NCBI GenBank assembly: GCA_014382645.1
Contig: JACNJI010000449.1
Coordinates: 1 to 5,246 of the forward strand
Length of the DNA stretch: 5,246 nt
DNA from: Verrucomicrobiota bacterium
GTDB taxonomy: Bacteria > Verrucomicrobiota > Verrucomicrobiia > Opitutales > Seribacteraceae
Reading direction: 5' to 3'
Shown: positions 1 through 5,246 of the stretch, one piece after another
How positions within the stretch are numbered: the first letter of the stretch is position 1
Layout: each line of letters starts with the position of its first letter
Position numbers and translations under genes: made by a program
Notes under the pieces: model-generated
What the model saw: only the letters and a program-made list of their open reading frames with translations
Databases searched by the model: none
What the model was told of the DNA's origin: nothing

Positions 1-1
1 C

Positions 2-3000
2 CCGTCACGTATCGTGGCCCTCTCTTTTCCCCGTCGGGCGGCTGGCGAGTTTTTCGCCGCTATTCTCCAAAAGCTGGCGGAAGCCGCATCCGACGACAAG
101 GCCCGCGGCCGGTTAACCACACGACTGGAAGTGAGCGTATCGGGCGGTGACTATCGTCTGAAGCTGGCGGAGTTGCTCAGAGTCATGCACAAGTTGACTC
201 TCGGGACGCTGGATTCCTTTTTTCACAGGATCTTGTCCCGTTTCCCGCTGGAACATGGTTTGAGCGGAGATTTTTCCATCCTCGACGAGAGCTCCCTGCA
301 AATTGAATTGGGGCGGGCCTGGGAAATGCTTTTTCGGCAGGGGCGAGAGTCGGGACCTCTTCGTGATTGTCTGGGTTCGGCCTACAGGCAGGCTCGCGAA
401 GGTTCGGACGACCGCCAGTTCGCCGATTGGATGATGAAGGTATCCAAGCACTTTAGGATTCTTCGTAATCTTTGCCCAGAGGAGGAGCGGTGGGGTCGCT
501 CGGGCGCGATATGGCCCGGAGGGGCGCCTTGGCTGGATTTGGATGAGGGGTATGATCCTGCTGCGGACCTTGCAGCCTGTCGCGGTCTGATTTCGGGCAA
601 CGCCTTTTCGGAACCCGCCTTTAAGGAAGGGGATTTGGATAAGTGGCTTACCGCCTTTGATGCGCTGGAAAAATGGAGTCCCGCTGTTGGTTTTAAGGGT
701 GCTTCCGCGCTCCTCAAGCGAGTGATCACGGGCTTGGGGCCTTCGAGACCGGGTGAGGGTTACGAGATCAAGCACGGCAGCACTGATTTCGCCTTGGCGG
801 AATTTTTTTGCGAACCACTTTCGCGAGTCGTTCAATCCATTCTTAGACGAGAGTTCGAGCGGCGGATGCTTCGGACACAAGGGGCTTACAGAGCCCTTTC
901 CGTGGCCGACTCGGTGTTCGACAAACAGGTGCGATCTCGAGGCGGGTTGACCTTCGCCGACTTGCCGCTGTTACTAGGTCGACACGACGATCCGCTTGCG
1001 AAAATGGAGGTCGAGTTTCGCTTGGATGGCGAATACCGACACTGGTTGCTGGATGAGTTTCAGGACACCTCGCCCGCTCAGTGGAGAGTGTTGCGGAACT
1101 TGGTCGAGGAAGCCATCAACGACCCCGATGATGGCCGGGCCTTTTTCTGCGTGGGCGATGTAAAGCAAGCGATCTATGGCTGGCGCGGGGGCGACTCGCG
1201 TCTTTTTGAGGTACTCAAGACACGCTACGGGGCTCGACTTGAGAATCGTAGCTTGAGCAAGTCATGGCGATCAGGTTGCGACGTACTGGACACGGTAAAC
1301 GACGTTTTCGGCAAGCTGTCCTCAACGACTCTTTCCTGTCCTCGCTGGGAGGGCGTTTGGGATCCTCACAAGCCTTCCGAATTGACGGAGAACTTGCAAG
1401 GTCACGTGGCTTGGTGGACATCGAACGAAGATGACGAGCGCAAGCAGGCTCTGGTTGCGCTGATACGGGGAATTGATCCCGTCGCCCGAGGTCTATCCTG
1501 CGCCGTGCTGACTCAGCGTCGAAGTACTGCCCGGGAACTGGTGGACCTTCTCCGTCTGGAACTGCCCGAGGTGCCGGTGGAGAACGAGGTCGGTGCCAAC
1601 CCGGGTTCGGATAATCCGTTTTCCGTCGCCTTGCTGTCCTTGTTGCGGGCAGCGGTTCATCCCGAGGATGGGTTTTCGCGAGGCCATTTGCGGATGACGC
1701 CTTTTGGTCGACTGCTCGCGCCCAGTGGTGAACCCCATGAATTGAATTCCGCCTTGATAAGGGTTCTTCAACAAGTTTACGTCGAAGGATTTGCAGCTGT
1801 ATTGAAGGAGTGGGGTGGACGAGCCTTGAAGGAGGTCGAGGAAACCGCTCGGACATTTTGCTTGCTGCGTTTACGTCATTTTGAGGATCTTGCCCGGTGT
1901 TTCGATGAGACGGGTTCGCGAGACGTAGATGCCTTCATTGAGTTTGCCAAGGGCAGCGAATCCTCGGCTGGCGCTTCCGAAACAAGCGTTCGTGTGATGA
2001 CTATACACAAGTCCAAGGGCTTGACTTTCGATATGGTCATTCTTCCCGAGTTGGACGGAAATGCTCTCGATGCTTTGCGTCGAGGTCCACAAGGATCCCC
2101 TCTGGATCTATACGTCAAGAGTTCGGCAGACGGAGAGGGAGTGGAGTGGACGCTTGATTGGCCCAATTCGCTTTTCTCAGGAGCCGACTCGACGTTGGCC
2201 GGAATAATAGCTGCCGATCGAGGCGAAGCCGTTTTTGAAAACCTTTGCAAACTTTACGTTGGGATGACGCGTCCTCGACAGGGCCTTTACTTACTTTCCA
2301 AGTGCCCGGTCGAAAAAAAAGATCCGCCCGTTAACTACGTTGAGTTGTTGAACCAGTCCCTCTCCACCGTTTCCGAAGAGGACCGCGAACACGTTGAATC
2401 CATACTACCCCTTTCGACAGACGAGATGGAGCTTCGCCACTCGAGAGGTTCGCCCGGATGGTTTGCCGAACATGGTTCGCAAAGTTCCGAATCTTCAGAT
2501 GCCCTTTCGTCTTTCCTGCAGGTTGATGATTCGCTTTCCACCGTTACTTCATTAGTATCCCCTACGAATCCTTCGAAGCACGATAAAGTTATACTCGGCG
2601 AATCTCTCTTCGGAAAGAAGCGAGCCAGAGCCACGGATCTTGGAACTGAAGTCCATGAGCTCTTTGAAAGAATCGAGTGGTTGGAAGACGATCCTGCCGT
2701 TGAAGGGTCCTTATTGGAAATTAGGGAGAAAGCTTCGGAAACTGCATTCGAGCATATTCGCAAAGTATTGGAAAACAAGGATACCCGTGCTCTCTTCGCC
2801 AAGCCCGAGGGTGCCAGCGTGGTCTGGCGTGAGCAAACTTTCAGTCTACTGTCGGAGGGCGAATTGGTAAACGGCACCTTCGATCGAGTGGTTCTTAGGC
2901 AAGATGCTTCCGGTCGATGGTTGTCTGCCGAAATCATCGACTACAAGACTGACAGAGACATGACGAGCGATGCCGATTTCGAGGTGGGCGCAGAGCGACA

Positions 3001-3115
3001 TCGCAAACAGCTCGAGTTTTACCGGAAGGCTCTTTCTGTCCTAACGGGTCTATCTGCGGAAAAAATCACCCTGAATATTGTTTTCACCATGATTCCCTCT
3101 TCGAATTACCTCTAG
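2..3115 (+). CDS. AddA/RecB-like UvrD-family helicase with C-terminal nuclease domain, 5'-truncated by the window
   Basis: This is a superfamily 1A DNA helicase fused to a RecB-type nuclease, as in the AddA or RecB subunit of the complexes that resect double-strand breaks for recombination in the cytoplasm. Residues are numbered from the GTG at base 14, which is not the true start: the frame is open to base 2, and SRIVALSFPRRAAGEFF is motif Ia, so Walker A lies upstream. Visible motifs are II DEFQDTS (347-353), III VGDVKQAIYGWRGGD (380-394), IV around SWRSG (417-421), V MTIHKSKGLTFD (662-673) and VI LYVGMTRPR (747-755). A Ser-rich acidic linker (about 820-860) leads to the nuclease: GTEVHELFE (877-885, His881), GTFDRV (954-959, Asp957), EIIDYKTD (973-980, Asp976 and Lys978) and QLEFY (999-1003). 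All PD-(D/E)XK residues appear present, so nuclease activity is expected. Motif V resembles AddA more than RecB, but the choice is not secure. The partner subunit is not in the window. The stop is TAG at 3113-3115. Confidence 0.95.
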   Translation, partial: PSRIVALSFPRRAAGEFFAAILQKLAEAASDDKARGRLTTRLEVSVSGGDYRLKLAELLRVMHKLTLGTLDSFFHRILSRFPLEHGLSGDFSILDESSLQIELGRAWEMLFRQGRESGPLRDCLGSAYRQAREGSDDRQFADWMMKVSKHFRILRNLCPEEERWGRSGAIWPGGAPWLDLDEGYDPAADLAACRGLISGNAFSEPAFKEGDLDKWLTAFDALEKWSPAVGFKGASALLKRVITGLGPSRPGEGYEIKHGSTDFALAEFFCEPLSRVVQSILRREFERRMLRTQGAYRALSVADSVFDKQVRSRGGLTFADLPLLLGRHDDPLAKMEVEFRLDGEYRHWLLDEFQDTSPAQWRVLRNLVEEAINDPDDGRAFFCVGDVKQAIYGWRGGDSRLFEVLKTRYGARLENRSLSKSWRSGCDVLDTVNDVFGKLSSTTLSCPRWEGVWDPHKPSELTENLQGHVAWWTSNEDDERKQALVALIRGIDPVARGLSCAVLTQRRSTARELVDLLRLELPEVPVENEVGANPGSDNPFSVALLSLLRAAVHPEDGFSRGHLRMTPFGRLLAPSGEPHELNSALIRVLQQVYVEGFAAVLKEWGGRALKEVEETARTFCLLRLRHFEDLARCFDETGSRDVDAFIEFAKGSESSAGASETSVRVMTIHKSKGLTFDMVILPELDGNALDALRRGPQGSPLDLYVKSSADGEGVEWTLDWPNSLFSGADSTLAGIIAADRGEAVFENLCKLYVGMTRPRQGLYLLSKCPVEKKDPPVNYVELLNQSLSTVSEEDREHVESILPLSTDEMELRHSRGSPGWFAEHGSQSSESSDALSSFLQVDDSLSTVTSLVSPTNPSKHDKVILGESLFGKKRARATDLGTEVHELFERIEWLEDDPAVEGSLLEIREKASETAFEHIRKVLENKDTRALFAKPEGASVVWREQTFSLLSEGELVNGTFDRVVLRQDASGRWLSAEIIDYKTDRDMTSDADFEVGAERHRKQLEFYRKALSVLTGLSAEKITLNIVFTMIPSSNYL

Positions 3116-3178
3116 TTTCGTTCATCAATAGAGGGAGTCCCGGTCTTTTGTTGGCATCTGAATTCAGGTTCGAAACTA
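3113..3178. repeat. Weak 8-bp inverted repeat enclosing a 10-bp palindrome
   Basis: TAGTTTCG at 3113-3120, which includes the helicase stop codon, is the exact reverse complement of CGAAACTA at 3171-3178. Between them lies the perfect palindrome CTGAATTCAG (3158-3167). The 50-base separation and lack of a following T-run make this a poor intrinsic terminator. It may form an mRNA 3'-end structure or be chance in AT-rich DNA. Confidence 0.25.
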
Positions 3179-3430
3179 TTATGAATGACTCTGCTTTCTC
3201 GTTTTGTAATTTACATTCCTAAAAAAAATAAATCTCATAAGTGATTGTTAGATAATGGGGAATGGGAATCTTGTAAAAAAAAATGCATGATTTCGGTACA
3301 TTTGGCTAATATAAGATGTGACTATTTGCTTCTATAGTATAGTATATCCAGCTTGTTTCCGTGGCCGCCCAGTTTTTTTTCTTTTGTCGGTTCCCGTGCC
3401 TTGATCTGCCATTCCGTTTTTTTGACTTAA
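3116..3430. other. AT-rich intergenic region with A/T-tracts, no supportable gene
   Basis: This 315-base gap is clearly richer in A and T than the helicase gene before it. It holds A-tracts at 3221-3228 and 3275-3283 and T-tracts at 3373-3380 and 3417-3423. It also holds a short tandem TATAG run at 3333-3347. The only ATG-led frames are very short (for example 13 codons from 3181) and have no ribosome binding site. It probably carries the end of the helicase transcript and the promoter of the 181-residue gene. TAATAT (3307-3312) and TATAGT (3333-3338, 3338-3343) could serve as -10 boxes, but none has a good -35 box at 16-18 bases, so no promoter is called. No clear hairpin followed by a T-run was found after the helicase stop. 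Confidence 0.6.
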
Positions 3431-3976
3431 ATGAACATTGAAGAATTCTTTAACAGTGAAGTGGCTTCAGCTCGTGAAGAGTTACTTCGTCGTGAGCAGG
3501 AAGAGAAGGCTCGCTCTGGGCCTGTCAACAAGCCTCATTCCAGTTTTCGCCCCTTTCTACAAGCTGTCAGGAGAATTGAATCAAAGTTCGAAGGCTCAAC
3601 CGAGGTGGATTTCCAGTTCGATGACCATTTCCTACGGATTGTTCTTGGCGATGATAGAATACTGGAGGCTTTTCCCCATAAGAAAAAGTGCATTGATGTG
3701 GTTACCCATTTTCTGGGCTACAAAGTTTCTTTTGCCACGCAACCGATACGTTTTATCAGGCAATTCATAACTGAATTTTATCTTCGTCTTCGCTTCGGCA
3801 ATTTCGTTCGTTATCTGTTCTCCACCTATGAGTATCCTCCCTGGGACGTGATCGAGCGCCGGAAGTCTTTTCCTCAGGCGGTGGAAGCGGTAGAATACGT
3901 AATTCGAGCCTTGGCCGAGTACGCAGCTAAAATTGAAATCGAAGCCCAACTGCGTCGCGAAGCGTCGGAGGACTAA
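3431..3976 (+). CDS. Hypothetical protein, 181 residues, family not recognised
   Basis: I do not recognise this protein. The start is well bounded: an in-frame TAA sits directly before the ATG (3428-3430), and the protein has no other methionine. No Shine-Dalgarno sequence is visible, since the preceding bases are a T-tract and GACTTAA. It looks soluble, with no signal peptide or clear membrane helix. Residues 10-28 form a highly charged helix (AREELLRREQEEKAR). Residues 58-73 alternate polar and hydrophobic, suggesting beta strands. Residues 105-130 are strikingly aromatic and basic (RFIRQFITEFYLRLRF), followed by YEYPPWD (133-139). The tail from about 147 is a predicted amphipathic helix ending in charged residues. 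A compact alpha/beta protein that binds nucleic acid, membrane surface or a partner would fit, but this is inference. The isolated position, 315 bases after the helicase and 167 before the next gene, gives no functional clue. Coding is supported by the length and by the composition rising above the flanking gaps. Confidence 0.75.
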   Translation: MNIEEFFNSEVASAREELLRREQEEKARSGPVNKPHSSFRPFLQAVRRIESKFEGSTEVDFQFDDHFLRIVLGDDRILEAFPHKKKCIDVVTHFLGYKVSFATQPIRFIRQFITEFYLRLRFGNFVRYLFSTYEYPPWDVIERRKSFPQAVEAVEYVIRALAEYAAKIEIEAQLRREASED

Positions 3977-3991
3977 ACCTTCTCGATTTTA

Positions 3992-4014
3992 GCGGAGCAC
4001 GGCTCTGCCTTATT
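3992..4014 (+). terminator. Candidate intrinsic terminator after the 181-residue gene
   Basis: GCGGAGC (3992-3998) pairs with GCTCTGC (4002-4008) over 7 bp, including one G-T wobble, around a 3-base loop (ACG). It is followed by CTTATTTAT, which is only moderately T-rich. It begins 16 bases after the stop at 3976, a typical position. The broken T-run makes it a weak call. Confidence 0.4.
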
Positions 4015-4068
4015 TATCGAAGCAATATTGCCTCAAACGTGTTCCTAGACTTTTTTACAAGGCTCTTG

Positions 4069-4100
4069 CCAAGACAGACTTGGTTCGGTTTTATGTTTTT
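4069..4100 (+). terminator. Second candidate terminator hairpin with T-rich tail
   Basis: CCAAG (4069-4073) pairs with CTTGG (4079-4083) across a 5-base loop. It is followed by TTCGG and then TTTTATGTTTTTT, a better T-rich tail than the upstream hairpin has, but starting about five bases late. The stem is short. It may act as a backup terminator or simply be part of the leader of the next gene. A competing small hairpin, CAAG (4058-4061) with CTTG (4065-4068), abuts it. Confidence 0.3.
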
Positions 4101-4128
4101 TGACAGAGCTGAAAGCTAGCAAATAAAT
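4100..4128 (+). promoter_or_regulatory. Candidate promoter with perfect TTGACA -35 box
   Basis: TTGACA at 4100-4105 matches the sigma-70-type -35 consensus exactly. At a 17-base spacing the -10 position reads ATAAAT (4123-4128), a poor match to TATAAT. Transcription from here would begin around 4135, inside the ribosome binding site, which argues against it. The box may therefore be chance or work with a non-consensus -10. Confidence 0.22.
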
Positions 4129-4129
4129 C

Positions 4130-4136
4130 GGAGGAG
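4130..4136 (+). promoter_or_regulatory. Strong Shine-Dalgarno site deciding the ATG at 4144
   Basis: GGAGGAG ends 7 bases before the ATG at 4144, an ideal spacing. It fixes the start of the membrane cyclic-nucleotide-binding-like gene. It contrasts with the 181-residue gene upstream, which has no such site. Confidence 0.85.
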
Positions 4137-4143
4137 AGCATCC

Positions 4144-5246
4144 ATGAAATTGTTGCATCGTGAAGACGTGGAAGAAGCAGGCTATGAAATGCCGCTTGAG
4201 GGTTTGTGTGCAAATATCGACGAATTCAACTTGGAGGCTCTCAAGTTCGCGGGTGAATGGGTGCTTGCCGATGACGAAACTCTTGTCGCCGACGGGCAGC
4301 AGCAGAACTACCTTTACCTTGTTATTTCGGGTGAAGTCGGCATTAACAAGAGAAACGATCAAGGGCAAAGCCAATTTATAGCTTCTCTTGGGCAGGGTGA
4401 AGCCTTTGGTGAAATGGCTTTTCTTAGTGGTGGAGTCGCTTCCGCCGACGTTCAGGCCTCGGGTGAAAGTATTTTGTGGCGCATCGATCACGAGCGCATG
4501 CTTGAGTTCATTGGCCAAGGTGGTCCCGCGGGTGGACAACTCTGCTTAAACATAGCGAGCATTTTATCGAATCGTCTTGTCGAGGGTAACGGAAAGGTCG
4601 TCGACATGGGCAAGGAGTTACAAGCTTCCTTGCATCAATTGAAGCAGGCTTCCCACACCGGTTCGACCAAGGATCAGGCTCTTCGGCAAATGCAGGGCAA
4701 GGTAAAGGGTATGCAGGACGCCTTCAAGGGGCAGTCGGTCAAGAAATCTTCCTTTGGTTGGCCTGCTATTGCGGCTACTCTCGTAGCGGTTTTAAGCCTG
4801 GCAGGCTTGACTGTTTCTCTCGTTACGGGTGGGGGTGGGGAAACTGCCGTAGGCGACTCGACGCTTCAGGAGAAAGTCGATGAGCTTACCGAAAACGAAG
4901 AATTTTATCAAGGACTGAAGGCTCGTTTGGAGTCTCAGAATGAAATTTTGAAAGCAGAGAAAGCGAAACTTTCGAAGGAGAGAGAGGACCTTCTAGCCCA
5001 AGTTTCCGAGTCGATGGGTAAGGATGTGGAGCTTAACCAACTCAAGGGACAGCTTGCGGACGTCGAGCGGCGGTTGGCATCGGCCTCCCAGTCGCTGGTT
5101 GCTAGCCCTCCCACCGTTTGTGCCCCCACTCCAACGCCCTCCGTTCCCCCCGTGCCAACTCCACCCCAGTCACCCTGGGACCACGCCCAGGGGGTTGCCT
5201 TGGCCCTGGAGAATTCTCCCCTCGCTTTTTCCCTTCACCTCCCGGG
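4144..5246 (+). CDS. Membrane-anchored cyclic-nucleotide-binding-domain protein with coiled coil and Pro-rich linker, 3'-truncated by the window
   Basis: The frame from the ATG at 4144 stays open to the right edge (367 complete codons), so the C-terminus is missing. Residues about 25-125 read as a Crp/PKA-type cyclic-nucleotide-binding beta barrel: YLVISGEVGI (58-67), then the phosphate-binding cassette GEAFGEMAFLSGG (85-97), then ILWRIDHERMLEFI. Glu90, which contacts the ribose in this family, is kept. The usual cassette arginine (PRxA pattern) is replaced by Ala99 or its neighbours. A helical stretch (about 127-200) follows. Lys200-Lys201 precede one hydrophobic segment (206-228), predicted to be a membrane helix with the N-terminus in the cytoplasm. 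After GGGG (229-232), residues 238-318 form a long charged coiled coil rich in Glu, Lys, Leu and Gln, then a Pro-rich linker (322-344, with one Cys at 326). The last residues, from WDHAQG (345-350) on, may begin another domain. No helix-turn-helix is seen, so this is not a Crp-type regulator. Signal relay or scaffolding across the membrane is inference; ligand and output are unknown. Confidence 0.85.
   Translation, partial: MKLLHREDVEEAGYEMPLEGLCANIDEFNLEALKFAGEWVLADDETLVADGQQQNYLYLVISGEVGINKRNDQGQSQFIASLGQGEAFGEMAFLSGGVASADVQASGESILWRIDHERMLEFIGQGGPAGGQLCLNIASILSNRLVEGNGKVVDMGKELQASLHQLKQASHTGSTKDQALRQMQGKVKGMQDAFKGQSVKKSSFGWPAIAATLVAVLSLAGLTVSLVTGGGGETAVGDSTLQEKVDELTENEEFYQGLKARLESQNEILKAEKAKLSKEREDLLAQVSESMGKDVELNQLKGQLADVERRLASASQSLVASPPTVCAPTPTPSVPPVPTPPQSPWDHAQGVALALENSPLAFSLHLP

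Noticed and set aside
14..16. GTG at base 14 as the true start of the helicase
   Set aside because: The frame is open upstream to base 2 and the residues here are motif Ia, which lies after Walker A in this family. The real start is outside the window.
113..880. A 255-codon minus-strand open frame opposite the helicase
   Set aside because: It lies wholly inside the motif-bearing helicase gene, its translation is rich in Arg, Pro and Ser with no domain, and no binding site precedes it. It is a shadow of the GC-rich coding strand.
1215..1856. A 213-codon minus-strand open frame opposite the helicase
   Set aside because: It is antisense to helicase codons between motifs III/IV and V, with low-complexity Arg/Pro/Ser content and no recognisable family.
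3181..3222. Short open frame of 13 codons after the helicase
   Set aside because: There is no ribosome binding site, it is very short, and nothing supports translation.
3350..3384. Small-RNA terminator ending in the T8 tract at 3373
   Set aside because: The bases before the T-tract form only a 3-bp TGG/CCA stem, too weak for a terminator.
4045..4539. A 164-codon minus-strand open frame overlapping the CNB-like gene
   Set aside because: It runs opposite the CNB-like domain, whose + strand frame has a strong ribosome binding site and recognisable motifs.

Overview
The window has a bacterial layout: long close-coding genes, a Shine-Dalgarno site and a helicase-nuclease of the AddA/RecB type. 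All three supported genes are on the + strand. A verrucomicrobial or similar Gram-negative host is only a guess, based on the general look of the helicase and the moderate GC content. Nothing seen here (no rRNA, tRNA or unmistakable marker) fixes the taxon. No insertion sequence, CRISPR array or phage gene is visible.

Layout: (1) Bases 2-3115 hold most of a large UvrD-family helicase fused to a C-terminal RecB-type nuclease. The gene enters the window already open, so its Walker A motif lies upstream. (2) Bases 3116-3430 are an AT-rich gap with A- and T-tracts and no supportable gene. (3) Bases 3431-3976 encode a 181-residue protein that I cannot assign to a family. (4) Bases 3977-4143 hold two modest terminator-like hairpins, a perfect TTGACA box and a strong ribosome binding site. 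(5) Bases 4144-5246 encode an unfinished protein that runs off the right edge. It has an N-terminal cyclic-nucleotide-binding fold, one predicted membrane helix, a long coiled coil and a proline-rich linker.

The genes do not form an obvious pathway. The helicase-nuclease should act in double-strand-break repair. The last gene looks like a membrane-anchored sensor or scaffold whose cytoplasmic ligand domain has lost the usual phosphate-binding arginine. The 181-residue protein between them has no visible link to either. The gaps (315 and 167 bases) and the hairpins suggest three separate transcription units rather than one operon. The most interesting item is the membrane-anchored cyclic-nucleotide-binding-like protein. 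I saw no strong evidence for a complete new multi-gene system.
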